The notes: a model not told the origin generated them from the letters alone. A DNA stretch of 64,000 bases from Nocardioides luti (GCF_014212315.1 NZ_JACKXE010000001.1:1922001-1986000); one strand, 5' to 3'; numbered from the stretch's first letter, positions 51,140 to 60,166 are shown. Program-made: numbers and translations.

Positions 51140-53103
51140 TTCGCCACCACCTGGTCGCGCAATGCAACGAGGATGCAGCGCGCGCTCGCGTCGACATCGA
51201 CAGGCACCATCGGGATCGGCGCAGCGGTACAAGCCGGCTGTACGAACTCACACCTGCTGGCGAATCGACACCCGCCGGGCCAGGATCCGGGGCTCGGCAC
51301 CGCGCCGGCAATGACCGGTAGGTTCTGGCGCGGAGTGATACCGACAGCCGACGACCTCAGCAGAGCCCTCGTGTACGGGTGCTCCGGGCTCTGGATCAGC
51401 GGCCGCACGTCGGCGGTCTCCACGACCTGTCCCGCGTACATGACAACCGCGCGGTCGCACGCTTCCGCGACGACCCCCCAGTCGTGGGTGACGAGGATGA
51501 GGGCCATCCCGCTCCGCTCTCGCAGCTCACGGAGGAGATCGAGGATCTCAGCTTGCACCGAGACATCGAGGGCGGTCGTGGGCTCGTCGGCGATGAGGAG
51601 CTCTGGCTCGCCAGCCAACGCCCGCGCGATGGCGACACGCTGCGCCATCCCTCCCGAGAGCTCATGGGGGTACTTCTTGGCGACGACTTCAGGGTCAGGC
51701 AGCCGGACGCGGGTCATGAGTTCCTGCGCGATGCGGCGCCCCTCGCTCTTGCCAACCCGCTGGTGCAGCCGCACAGCCTCCGCGAGCTGATGCCCGACGG
51801 TGAATGCCGGGTTGAGGCTTGAGATCGGCTCCTGGGAGATGAACCCGATCCCTCGCCCGCGATAAGCATTGAGCTCGTGCTCGCTCAAGGAGGTAAGTTC
51901 GACCCCCTTGAACATGATTGAGGCGGCCTGAACGCGGGCTCCGAGGGGCAGCACCCGAAGGACACCGGAGATGGTCATCGACTTCCCGCAGCCGGACTCG
52001 CCGACCATCCCTAGTGCCTCGCCAGGGTGAACGTCGAAACTGACATCGTCGACAATGGGGACCTCGCCAGTTCCACGGGGCATGGTGACGGTCAACCGGC
52101 GCACACTCAGCACCAAGTTGCGTCGGTCCGTCCGTACCTCGACGTCGTCTAGACGCGAATCCGGTTCCTGCGAGACAGTAGGCGCGAGCGCGCGCCAGCT
52201 ATAGGCCTTCACCGAACCACTGGACCGCCCCATGTACGCGTCCCGGATGCCGTTCCCTATCAGGGTGAGGCTCAGTGCGACGACCACAATGATCCCCCCG
52301 GTCGGGACGAGCATCCAAGGGTTGATGGTCATGGCCTGCTGTGCGTCAGAAATCATGTTCCCCCAGGTGGGGTCCGGGGGCAGCACCCCGAGCCCGAGGT
52401 AGCCGATCCCGGCCTCAGCCATGCAGGCAATCGCGGCCACGATGCTGATCAGCGTCAGTGCGGGCCCGGTGACCGCTGGAAGGATGTGCCTACGCATGAT
52501 CTGCGCACTTGTCAGTCCCGCGACCCTCGCGCCGGCCACGTACGGCTCCTCGCGAACCGCAATCGTGGCGGAGTAAACAACGCGCGCCAGCGTTGGCGCC
52601 ATGATGACTCCGAGGGTGACCATCGCCGCAGCCTCATTGTTTCCAAAGATGCCGAGAACCACGAGGAGCAGGACGAGAGCAGGAACCGCGAGCAGAGCGT
52701 CGCACCCCCGCATCACGACGACCTCAACCCAACCGCCAATGGTGCCTGCGGCGATTCCCAGAGCCACTCCGATCAAGGTGCAGACGATGACGGCCTCGCC
52801 CATGCCCAGGAGCGTCACCCGCCCGCCGTACATCATCCGAGCGAGGATGTCGCGACCCAACTGGTCGGTACCGAGAAGGTGATCACCAGAGGGCCCGGCA
52901 TTGATGTTGCGCAGGTCCTGCTCGAGCGGCCCGTACTGGGACAGGACGGGTGCCAGCACCGCAGCCAGGATGATGAGAAGGAGCACCACACCGCACACCA
53001 CTGTCAGTGGCTGTCGCACCAGCCGCGACACGAAGCCGGCATCACCCTCGGCGGCAGCGCGGGCATCGGCTTCCGGCGCAGCGCTCTCAATAGCCGCGGT
53101 CAT
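51136..53103 (-). CDS. ABC transporter permease-ATPase fusion (DppC-DppD), 655 aa
   Basis: Residues about 25-295 are a DppC-type permease: RQPLTVVCGVVLLLIILAAV, the domain start HLLGTDQLGRDILARMMYGG, and the EAA-like loop YVAGARVAGLTSAQIMRRHI. Residues about 330-655 are a DppD-type ATPase: Walker A GMVGESGCGKSMTI, signature LSGGMAQRVAIARAL, Walker B LLIADEPTTALD, and the C-terminal CRFASRCEFVQPACT cysteines. Such fusions are known in actinobacteria. ATG overlaps the permease gene by 4 bp (ATGA). Confidence 0.94.
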   Translation of the reverse strand: MTAAIESAAPEADARAAAEGDAGFVSRLVRQPLTVVCGVVLLLIILAAVLAPVLSQYGPLEQDLRNINAGPSGDHLLGTDQLGRDILARMMYGGRVTLLGMGEAVIVCTLIGVALGIAAGTIGGWVEVVVMRGCDALLAVPALVLLLVVLGIFGNNEAAAMVTLGVIMAPTLARVVYSATIAVREEPYVAGARVAGLTSAQIMRRHILPAVTGPALTLISIVAAIACMAEAGIGYLGLGVLPPDPTWGNMISDAQQAMTINPWMLVPTGGIIVVVALSLTLIGNGIRDAYMGRSSGSVKAYSWRALAPTVSQEPDSRLDDVEVRTDRRNLVLSVRRLTVTMPRGTGEVPIVDDVSFDVHPGEALGMVGESGCGKSMTISGVLRVLPLGARVQAASIMFKGVELTSLSEHELNAYRGRGIGFISQEPISSLNPAFTVGHQLAEAVRLHQRVGKSEGRRIAQELMTRVRLPDPEVVAKKYPHELSGGMAQRVAIARALAGEPELLIADEPTTALDVSVQAEILDLLRELRERSGMALILVTHDWGVVAEACDRAVVMYAGQVVETADVRPLIQSPEHPYTRALLRSSAVGITPRQNLPVIAGAVPSPGSWPGGCRFASRCEFVQPACTAAPIPMVPVDVDASARCILVALRDQVVAK

Positions 53104-54041
53104 CGAGACCTCACCTTCGGGTTCAGGAATGCAATCGCCACGTCGGTGAAGAGAAACACGAGCACCACCATGGCCGTGTAGAACACTGTTAGCCCTTGAA
53201 TGACTGGGAGATCATGGGTGGTGGTTGCGCTCACCATCTGCGCGCCGAGGCCGGGCATGGCGAAGATCTGCTCCATCAGGATGGTCCCGCCGAGCAAGCC
53301 GACGAACACCAAGCTCACCATGGTGAGCACCGGGCCACCGGCGTTCTTAGCGATGTGCTTGAACACGATTCGCTTCCACGGGTAGCCATTCGCGCGGAGG
53401 CTGCGCACATAGTCGCTCCGCATTGCAGCAAGCATCTCGGCTCTCGTCACGATCGCCACTAGAGCCGCCTCGCCGAGACCCAGAACTGCGACCGGCAACA
53501 CCAGTGACAGTGCCCAGGCCGAGGGCGACTCCGCAATCGGAACATAGCCCGAGACCGGGAACCACCCCAAGTTGACGCCGAAGACGAGAGCGGCGATCAG
53601 TGCGAGCCAAAAACTAGGGATACCGCGAGCAAACACGGCGAGAACCTCTGCGATCCGCCCGATAAACCCACCACGCACGGCTGCAAGCACCCCGATGCTG
53701 GTTCCAAGGACGATGACAATAAGTAGGGCACCAAACGTGAGCGACAAAGTCACCGGGAGCCTGCCGCTGATGATCTCGACCACCGAACGACCAGAGACAC
53801 GAGATGTCCCCAGGTCTCCTGACAATGCGTCCTGCAGCCACGCCCAATACTGAACCAGCACCGGCTGGTCAGTGCCGAGCTCCGCATTCAACTCCGCGAT
53901 CTGATCGGCGGTCGCGGTTGGACCTAGAATTGCTCCGGCAACGGTGCCTGGCGCGAGTGACCCCAGCACAAAGACGACCAGCGAAATAATCAGCATCAGC
54001 GGGCCCGCTAAGAGCAAGCGCCGCCCGATGACTCCGAGCAT
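53100..54041 (-). CDS. ABC transporter permease (DppB-type), 313 aa
   Basis: ATG at 54041 (MLGVIGRRLLLAGPLMLIIS) behind GGAA. Six membrane segments with the family's N-terminal RRLLxxxPxLxxxSxxxFxL start, DQPVLVQYWAWLQDALSGDL after the first helix, and the EAA loop RSLRANGYPWKRIVFKHIAK. Ends FTDVAIAFLNPKVRSR as is usual for DppB. Forms the channel with the DppC part of the next gene. Confidence 0.93.
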   Translation of the reverse strand: MLGVIGRRLLLAGPLMLIISLVVFVLGSLAPGTVAGAILGPTATADQIAELNAELGTDQPVLVQYWAWLQDALSGDLGTSRVSGRSVVEIISGRLPVTLSLTFGALLIVIVLGTSIGVLAAVRGGFIGRIAEVLAVFARGIPSFWLALIAALVFGVNLGWFPVSGYVPIAESPSAWALSLVLPVAVLGLGEAALVAIVTRAEMLAAMRSDYVRSLRANGYPWKRIVFKHIAKNAGGPVLTMVSLVFVGLLGGTILMEQIFAMPGLGAQMVSATTTHDLPVIQGLTVFYTAMVVLVFLFTDVAIAFLNPKVRSR

Positions 54042-54121
54042 TGGGTTCCTTTCTCGCGACCCTTGATGCCGACATTGAGCGGCGGGGCCGAGTGCGTTTT
54101 CGCGCTCGCGCCCGATGCGTC

Positions 54122-54157
54122 GTTTCTGGCCCCGGCCCAGAGGCCGGGGCCAGAAAC
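54122..54157 (-). terminator. Long hairpin between binding-protein and permease genes
   Basis: Arms 54122-54137 and 54142-54157 are perfect 16-bp complements (starting GTTTCTGGCCCC) with a 4-nt loop, 5 bp after the binding-protein stop. No U-run follows. In such operons a hairpin here lets the binding protein be made in excess, by partial termination or by protecting the message end. Confidence 0.75.
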
Positions 54158-54162
54158 TCAGT

Positions 54163-55746
54163 TCAGCTCGCGCGCTTCCAGCTATTAATGGCGTAGTAGC
54201 CCAGCTGCCCCGGGTCACCGATGTCGATGCCGTCAGAGAAAGCGTACTGAGGAAGCGCCACCACGGGGATGACCCAGGCCGCGGCACCCATTGCCTCGTT
54301 GAACAGTCTCGCGTTCTCGTCAAGGTTTGATTCAGAGGAGGTCACGAGGGCGTTATAGGCCTTGTCGATCTCAGGGTCCGTGTTCCCAAAGACGTTAAAG
54401 ACGTCGGCGTACGGGAGCTTATAGAGCCGGTACGCGTTGGATGGAAGGTCTCCGTACAGTCCGAACGAAGCGGCCGACAGTGGGTACTTCTTGGACTGCC
54501 TCGCAGTGACGAGTTCTCCAAACGGAATGGACTTCAGCTTGATGTTGATCCCGATCTTGGAAAGCTCCTCGACAGCGGCAGTCAGCGGGGTCTTGGCTGG
54601 CACATCGTCACTGCTCCAGAGCATCTCCACGTCAAACCCGTCCGGGTAGCCAGCCTCGGCCATGAGCCGCTTGGCCTCGTCAAGGTTGTAGGTGTACCTC
54701 GAGGGGAGGTCTGGGTCGTAGCCCACCCCGTCGATCTGCGCGATCTGGTCCTGAGGCTTGGCCTCGGGCCCAGATGCGGCCGCGATGCCCTCCCGGTCAA
54801 GCGCCAGCGCAATAGCCTGGCGAACGCGCACGTCAGCAAGCGGCTTCGAAACGACCCCCTCGGTGTCGGACACGAGGATGCACATTCCGTAATAGGTCGA
54901 CAGTGTGACGTCGAAGCCCGCCGACTTGGCCTGGTCCACGAGTGTCTCGCCCCCGACCACATCCACTTGTACCTGCCCAGTTTTCAGGGCGTTGAGCGCC
55001 GTCGTCGGGTCCGGGATGACCCGAAGCACCACCTCGTCCCAGTTCTGGCGGGACTTGTCGTAGTAGTTGGGGTTCGGCTTGAACGTGTAGTGATCGCCAG
55101 GGTTACTTTCCGAGGCAACATACTCGTAGGGACCGGCGCCGAACATCTCGGTCTTCAGCTTGTCAGGGTTCTTGAGGCCGGCTTCGCTGATGATCATGCC
55201 GTTGTTGCACATGCCGACGTCGGACAGAATGTCCTCGATCCCGATGAACGGCTCGTCGTAGCTGATCTGCACCGAGTCGTCTCCCACCGCCTTAACGGTC
55301 CAGGGCTCGATGTAGCCCTTGATAATGCCCGGCACAGACTTGTAATAATTGAGGGTGTCGACTACGGACGCCACCGTGACATCCGTGCCGTCCTGGAACT
55401 TGACGCCCTTGCGGATCTTCATGGTGAACACCGTGTTGTTCTTCGAATACGCCCACGACTCGGCGATTGCCGGCTCATATCCGCCCGTGGGAGACACTCG
55501 GATCAGCGGTTCGTAGGCCAGCTGGAATACCTCGCTGCTGCATTGGGTGTTGAGCTCGAAGCTAGAGGGCGGATAAGTGATGGCAACCGTCAACGTGCCG
55601 CCCGACTTCGACGATGAGTCGCGGTCGCCGTCGCCTCCGCTCCCGCACGCGGCGAGGAGACCGGCTGCCAGCACTCCAGCCAGCAGGGCCGCCGCCCATC
55701 TGTACCCGCGACTCCCTCTCGCCTGAACACGCCTACGTGCCTTCAT
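54163..55746 (-). CDS. Peptide-type ABC substrate-binding lipoprotein, 527 aa
   Basis: Membrane-anchored extracellular binding protein. Lipoprotein signal: basic start MKARRRVQARGSRGYRWAAA, hydrophobic core, lipobox LLAACGSGG (Cys near residue 34). Then a full SBP_bac_5 (DppA/OppA) fold: LTVAITYPPSSFELNTQCSS, YEPLIRVSPTGGYEPAIAES, FTMKIRKGVKFQDGTDVTVA, LADVRVRQAIALALDREGIA, YTYNLDEAKRLMAEAGYPDG. First gene of the importer operon, behind the promoter at 55825-55863. Members bind peptides, nickel or many small organic solutes. Confidence 0.94.
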   Translation of the reverse strand: MKARRRVQARGSRGYRWAAALLAGVLAAGLLAACGSGGDGDRDSSSKSGGTLTVAITYPPSSFELNTQCSSEVFQLAYEPLIRVSPTGGYEPAIAESWAYSKNNTVFTMKIRKGVKFQDGTDVTVASVVDTLNYYKSVPGIIKGYIEPWTVKAVGDDSVQISYDEPFIGIEDILSDVGMCNNGMIISEAGLKNPDKLKTEMFGAGPYEYVASESNPGDHYTFKPNPNYYDKSRQNWDEVVLRVIPDPTTALNALKTGQVQVDVVGGETLVDQAKSAGFDVTLSTYYGMCILVSDTEGVVSKPLADVRVRQAIALALDREGIAAASGPEAKPQDQIAQIDGVGYDPDLPSRYTYNLDEAKRLMAEAGYPDGFDVEMLWSSDDVPAKTPLTAAVEELSKIGINIKLKSIPFGELVTARQSKKYPLSAASFGLYGDLPSNAYRLYKLPYADVFNVFGNTDPEIDKAYNALVTSSESNLDENARLFNEAMGAAAWVIPVVALPQYAFSDGIDIGDPGQLGYYAINSWKRAS

Positions 55747-55824
55747 ACTTGTCTCCTCAAGTCAAGGTAAAGGAACCGCCACCCAGGGGCGGCCGTGGTT
55801 CTTCGTAGCCCGCCCGATCAGAAC

Positions 55825-55863
55825 ATGTCGATGAGCATGACCCTGTGTTGGGCAATATGTCAA
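55825..55863 (-). promoter_or_regulatory. Promoter with twin operators (ABC importer operon)
   Basis: Minus-strand -35 TTGACA (55858-55863), 18-bp spacer, -10 CATGCT (55834-55839). Plus-strand site ATGT-CGATGA-GCAT (55825-55838) is perfect; the partner 20 bp away, GTGT-TGGGCA-ATAT (55845-55858), has one mismatch in each half. Same geometry as the four promoters in the 13-37 kb block. Confidence 0.75.
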
Positions 55864-55869
55864 GGATAT

Positions 55870-55890
55870 GTATGGCGTATGGCGTATGAC
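55870..55890. repeat. Three 7-bp direct repeats upstream of the -35
   Basis: GTATGGC-GTATGGC-GTATGAC, ending 27 bp upstream of the -35 of the importer promoter. Placement fits an activator site. Confidence 0.7.
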
Positions 55891-55985
55891 GGTTCTTGGC
55901 TTGTGGCCGACGTCCCCAGCCACCGTCCTCTCGACGACGATCGGTGCGAACGGTGGCCGTGATGCGGACGCCACTCCTGTCAGGT

Positions 55986-56990
55986 TCATAGCGGAGCGGC
56001 TGACCCCCACCGCCACCCGTCGAGCAGCGCCGTAGCCACCGCGAACTCCATGCGGAACTTCGCCTCGAGGCCCGTCGTGGGACGGTAGTGGATGAGCGAC
56101 TCCACACCATGGGAGTTTGTTTGACCTCGACCCCGAACGACCTCGTTGGCGCTCAAGGCGTACTCCTGACGAAGCTCGAGGGCGAAGGCGATCGTTCGTG
56201 GGTCGCGTAACGTTGCGGCTAGCGCTGACCTCGACGCCACTGGAGAGCAACTCGCCCGGCGCATCGCCCAGTGTCCGAAGCTGCTTGTCGAGCGGTTCGC
56301 GTGGTGGGACATGCAATAAAGGCTGCGGAAGCCTCCATCCTCGACGTCGAGTGCAGATGCGCGACGCCATGAGTCCCGCGTGCGCGAGGCGAGCCGCCTG
56401 GAGGCCTGACCGCGGCAGCAGTTCCCACCTGGTAGGCCTTCGCCATCGTGCCGAACGCCGGCCGGCTGTCCGACGCCTGCGACTCGGCGATCCAGAGCAT
56501 GGACGACCTCCAACTCCAACAGTCGCAGGTTGCTGACCGCCGCCGCAGCAGAGATCGTGCCGAGAGTCAGTCGGCATGCCACCCGCGTTTGGTAACGGTC
56601 TATCGACACAGCCCTCGCGATCTTGACCCAAACCTCAAACCCCGCGTAGAAGGCGGGACTGACCTGACGGTCAGACGCGTGCGACGACTCAGGTGCGGCA
56701 ACGATTGCAGGGACCAGCACGGCGCTGGGGTGACCGCTCATAACCATGGAGGCGTCGTCGTAGTCCCGCACGTGCGCCAGCGCGCTGATGAGGTGGACGG
56801 CTCGCCCCTCGGCGCAGCCTCAGCTGCAAGGCCCGCCCGGATCGCACTCCTCCCCACGTCGCCCACGACCCATGACGCCATCACCTCGGCCAGGGGTCGC
56901 GCCGGGCGCTTATGCACACGGCGAACGTGTCCGCGAAGGCGGGCGCGGCCGAGCGGATCGTCGGTTCGTCGATGTCAATCGGGTCGACGG
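55986..56990 (-). pseudogene. MmgE/PrpD-family protein remnant
   Basis: Pieces in several minus-strand frames match successive parts of a MmgE/PrpD protein (2-methylcitrate dehydratase / cis-aconitate decarboxylase family): GHPSAVLVPAIVAAPESSHA, then FYAGFEVWVKIARAVSIDRY, LTLGTISAAAAVSNLRLLEL, PAFGTMAKAYQVGTA and the late ESLIHYRPTTGLEAKFRMEF with AVATALLDGW. At least three frame changes are needed to join them. The intact PrpF gene at 60.2 kb belongs to the same type of pathway. Confidence 0.8.
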
Positions 56991-57020
56991 GCTGACGGGC
57001 TGACGGGCTGACGGGCTGAC
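56986..57020. repeat. Four tandem copies of GACGGGCT
   Basis: Four perfect 8-bp units followed by GAC, between the PrpD remnant and the second esterase gene. Probable slippage product. Confidence 0.95.
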
Positions 57021-57203
57021 GAAGCCAGCGATGCGCTCCGACGCAGTGAGGTCCGGCAGGTCGAGCTCTACCGCGCCCCGTCAGCTGTCAGTACGACGGT
57101 CCAGCACTCACGCGCGGAACTCGAACCCCACCCGTACTGGCGCCTGAGGGTCAACATCTGGGGTCGCGACAAGCTGCTCATGCCCTGCTCGTCATATCAA
57201 GAC

Positions 57204-58157
57204 TTACTTACCCTCGACCTGGTCGCGAAAAATCCACCGAAGCGTCTCTGGAAACACCGCGCCGCCGTGTCGCAGGGTGTGCCCGCCGGTGCCGAAGACG
57301 AACATCGAGTCGTAGCGGCGATATCGCAAGGCCGCGTCGAGATCACGGTTAGCGATGGGGATGCTGCCGAAAATGATGTCGGCATCACGTGCTCCGGACT
57401 GGTGCCATATCCGGATCGGCTTGCGGGGCTCGCGCCGGACCATGCTTGGCAGGTTGCTGGCGCCCAAGATGTTGATGAAGCTTCCGCAATGGGAGATGAC
57501 GTTCCCGAACTCGTCAGGACGATAAAACGCCGCGGTCAAGGCGGCGGCGCCACCGGAACTGAAGCCACAGACGACGCGGCCCTCTGGGTCATCGGTTAGC
57601 CGAACCTTGGTCCGGACCACGGGAAACAGCTCCTCCACCAAGAAGCGCGCGAACTCCCCGCTAACAGTGTTGTACTCAACGCTGCGGTTGGTCTGGCCCC
57701 CATAGAGCGGATTCCCCGGGCCGTTCTCCCCCGGATTGACGAACAAACCAATGGTCATCGGGATCTCGCCCCTGTGCACAAGGTTGTCCAGCACCGTAGT
57801 CGCCCGACAATGTTCACCGACGTAATCCAGCCCGTCCAGGCAGACCAGCAGGTTGACCGAATTTACCTCCTCAGCGACGTGTGGCAAGTACAGGTAAACG
57901 CTGCTGGTAACGCCGGGGTATACGGTGTGACTAGTCCAACGGAAATGGAAGTACTTCCCGGCTGGCACTCCTTCCTGCGGGAGCGAGTCGGAGGTCAGGC
58001 GGTACTCCGAAACGATGTCATCTGCGTATTCGAAAGCAGCGCGGTCCTTACTCGAGATCAAACTCCCAGTCGCCTGGTCAGCCTCGGTCGAGACCACTCC
58101 CACGTGGTCAAGATTCACAAGTTCAAGCTCGGTTGGTTTGGGCCGCGACCGTGGCAT
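57204..58157 (-). CDS. Putative esterase, paralogue of 48866-49822, 317 aa
   Basis: ATG at 58157 (MPRSRPKPTELELVNLDHVG) behind AGGAAGG. Nearly colinear with the first esterase: PQEGVPAGKYFHFRWTSHTV, LDNLVHRGEIPMTIGLFVNP, FGNVISHCGSFINILGASNL, SGARDADIIFGSIPIANRDL, FGTGGHTLRHGGAVFPETLR. The nucleophile elbow is VVCGFSSGGAAALTAAF (GFSSGG rather than GHSSGG). Both start and end match, so the duplication covered the whole gene. Differences at the elbow and N-terminus suggest different substrates. Confidence 0.85.
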   Translation of the reverse strand: MPRSRPKPTELELVNLDHVGVVSTEADQATGSLISSKDRAAFEYADDIVSEYRLTSDSLPQEGVPAGKYFHFRWTSHTVYPGVTSSVYLYLPHVAEEVNSVNLLVCLDGLDYVGEHCRATTVLDNLVHRGEIPMTIGLFVNPGENGPGNPLYGGQTNRSVEYNTVSGEFARFLVEELFPVVRTKVRLTDDPEGRVVCGFSSGGAAALTAAFYRPDEFGNVISHCGSFINILGASNLPSMVRREPRKPIRIWHQSGARDADIIFGSIPIANRDLDAALRYRRYDSMFVFGTGGHTLRHGGAVFPETLRWIFRDQVEGK

Positions 58158-58512
58158 CACAAAGCGCCTTCCTTTCAGATTGCTCAAACCAACGCACCGA
58201 GCGAGTGCCTGACGAGGAGTTCGACCCCTCAACATCCGGGCGCAGCGATGCCATCGTTTCCACTAGATCCGCTGCTACAGAAGACAGTGATCGATCGCGG
58301 CGCTGCGGTTCCGATTGAATACGACTTTTGCCATGACCACGAAGGTCGACTGCGATTGCTTGGAAGCCGCGCCCAGCCAGCCAGGGACCGAACCTCCTAC
58401 AGGTGGCACGGCTTGCACCGACTCCGTGAACCAGCAGCGCTGACGGTGCAGACGTCGAACCGCACGACTGATTCGCGAACAGCACGGTCTTCCTCGTTCC
58501 TAGTCTGGTCAT
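58123..58512 (-). pseudogene. Alpha/beta hydrolase N-terminal fragment
   Basis: ATG at 58512 opens MTRLGTRKTVLFANQSCGST, then ALLVHGVGASRATCRRFGPW (HG oxyanion motif) and AIAVDLRGHGKSRIQSEPQR, the first third of an alpha/beta hydrolase. It then runs through the start of the esterase gene and stops at 58123, without a nucleophile elbow or catalytic His. Truncated by the rearrangement that placed the second esterase here. Confidence 0.75.
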
Positions 58513-58849
58513 GACTGCGCGGGTGACACGTCGCCTCGTGCCCTGAGCATCACCGCGTATTGCCAAATGCCCGGGGCCGCGAAATCGCCTTCAGCATTCC
58601 TGGGGGCGCTGGGCAAGCCAGTTGCCCAGGGAGTCGTCGTTGATAGCCAGGTCACGTAACCGCGCGATCGACTTGCCGGTTTGTTCGGCGATCCAGGCAG
58701 CTCCCTCACGGAACCGTGCTTCTTTCGCATTGGCAGCATCTTGATCCTCGTTGCCGATGCCCTAGTTCTGAGCGTGCTCAGAGCGGTCCGTCGCACCCAG
58801 AGGCGATCGACTGGCCACGCCAGCCCTATGCGAGTCCGGCCGAGCAAGT
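58513..58849. other. Short region with an unidentified coding relic
   Basis: Minus-strand frame at about 58610-58760 reads AKEARFREGAAWIAEQTGKS, IARLRDLAINDDSLGNWLAQ, RPQEC and stops. It looks like the end of a real protein, but there is no start and I do not recognise the family. Confidence 0.4.
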
Positions 58850-59845
58850 TCAGTCCCCAAGGGCCCGCTGGATGAACTCGTCGCGCGTCGAGATCGACGC
58901 ACGGGCTATCGCAGCGTCCGGCGCCATCAGGTCAAATCCGTGGAATCCACCACCCCACATGTGGAGATCGACGCTGACACCCGCCTCCGAAAGCCGGCGG
59001 GCGTAAGTCAGTGCTTCGTCACGGAACGACTCGGCCGAGCCTACGTCGATGTAAGTGCGTGGCAGACCGGCGAGGTCCTCGGCTCGGGCTGGGGCGGCAT
59101 AAGGCGATACGTCTGGTCCTCCGCGACGCTTGCCGAGAAGTGCATTCCAAGCGAACAAATTACAGTTACGGTCCCAGGTGCCCTCTTCGTCGAGCATGCG
59201 GCTGCTGTGGGTCTCGAAACGGTCGTCAAGCATAGGACAGATCAGTACCTGGTGACTCAGCTTTGGAAAAGCGCGGTCCCGAGCCAGCAGCGCCGTCCCG
59301 GCTGCGATCCCACCGCCTGCGCTCAGGCCTAGGATGATGAGCCGCCCGGGGTCGATACGGAGCTCGTCGGCATTCCTTGCAGTCCAGGCGAGCCCGGCGT
59401 AGCTGTCCTCCACCAACGCCGGATCTGGGTGCTCGGGGGCGAGACGGTACTCAACCGACACTACGATTGCGCGTCCGCTAGAGACGTAGGGCAGAAGCAT
59501 CTCCACGAACGTGTAGCGGTCGCCGGACACCATGCCACTGCCGTGAACGTGGTAAATCGCCGGCAGCGGTCCGGTCTCTGCCTCGGGCGTCAGGATGAGA
59601 AGCGTGATGTCGGGGGCGCCGTCGGGGCCGGGTACCTGACGCTCATTGACCCTGACCGTGCCTCCGGCGGTGAAATCCACGGGCTCTGAATCCGGAAGCT
59701 CCGATTGCCGCCATAGGGAGAGTGTCTCTGCAGACAGCGTCGGCATGGCCTGACGCACGGCGTCCAGGACCGGCACTAGCGCGGGGTCGAAGGGCGGTCG
59801 GACGGGAGTGTCAACGAAGGGCAGAGCGTCGGTCGTCTCGGGCAT
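58850..59845 (-). CDS. Alpha/beta hydrolase, hormone-sensitive-lipase (acetyl-hydrolase) type, 331 aa
   Basis: Cytoplasmic esterase of family IV. ATG start behind GAGGA. HGGG-type oxyanion motif altered to YHVHGSGMVSGDRYT; nucleophile in IILGLSAGGGIAAGTALL (GLSAGG in place of GDSAGG); acid Asp region TYIDVGSAESFRDEALTYAR; His in WGGGFHGFDLMAPDA. Full family length. Directly before (upstream of) it on the minus strand lies a decayed CaiB fragment and the PrpF gene. Substrate probably a short-chain ester. Confidence 0.9.
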   Translation of the reverse strand: MPETTDALPFVDTPVRPPFDPALVPVLDAVRQAMPTLSAETLSLWRQSELPDSEPVDFTAGGTVRVNERQVPGPDGAPDITLLILTPEAETGPLPAIYHVHGSGMVSGDRYTFVEMLLPYVSSGRAIVVSVEYRLAPEHPDPALVEDSYAGLAWTARNADELRIDPGRLIILGLSAGGGIAAGTALLARDRAFPKLSHQVLICPMLDDRFETHSSRMLDEEGTWDRNCNLFAWNALLGKRRGGPDVSPYAAPARAEDLAGLPRTYIDVGSAESFRDEALTYARRLSEAGVSVDLHMWGGGFHGFDLMAPDAAIARASISTRDEFIQRALGD

Positions 59846-59848
59846 GTG

Positions 59849-60120
59849 TCAATCCTCGGTTCGCATTATTTCGACTGTCGGCGGACCCAGCTTGTCGCCA
59901 CTCGGAGCCGAGCCAAACAAGGACAAGTTGAGTTTGCTCGTGTTGTTCGCGGCACGAGGGGATCTGGTCAGCGTCACCGTCGACAACGGGGGCACGTCGC
60001 GCAACGCGCTACTCGGCTCAGACCCGACAAGGATGACGTCTGCACCCAGATCGGCGAACAATCGTCCGCAGTAGTTCGCAGCGGCCGAGACATCGATGAC
60101 CCGAACCCCTCTAAGACCCC
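59849..60120 (-). pseudogene. CaiB-type CoA-transferase N-terminal fragment
   Basis: Minus strand reads GGLRGVRVIDVSAAANYCGR, LFADLGADVILVGSEPSSAL, then AANNTSKLNLSLFGS, matching the start of the intact CaiB protein encoded at 47216-48448 (FAELGADVILVEPKQGSELR, ANNTSKRSIVLDI). The only ATG after the copied promoter is out of frame with it, and the remaining 300 residues are missing. Decayed duplicate. Confidence 0.85.
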
Positions 60121-60141
60121 CGGCAGCCGCACGCCGACATT

Positions 60142-60166
60142 GGTATCATGTATGACATCGTACGTC
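60142..60166 (-). promoter_or_regulatory. Second copy of the GntR/FadR-type operator
   Basis: 25 bases identical to 48459-48483, including ATGT-atg-ACAT (60148-60158). It stands before the decayed CaiB fragment and after the PrpF stop, so it may no longer drive a useful transcript, but it could still bind the regulator. Confidence 0.7.

Larger units (their letters stand above)
55747..55989. other. Promoter region of the importer operon
   Basis: About 240 bp holding the twin-operator promoter (55825-55863) and the heptamer repeat (55870-55890). No gene. Confidence 0.55.

Noticed and set aside
58610..58760. Minus-strand coding-like stretch ending LAQRPQEC
   Set aside because: Protein-like but without a start codon or recognisable family; reported only as a relic in an intergenic entry.
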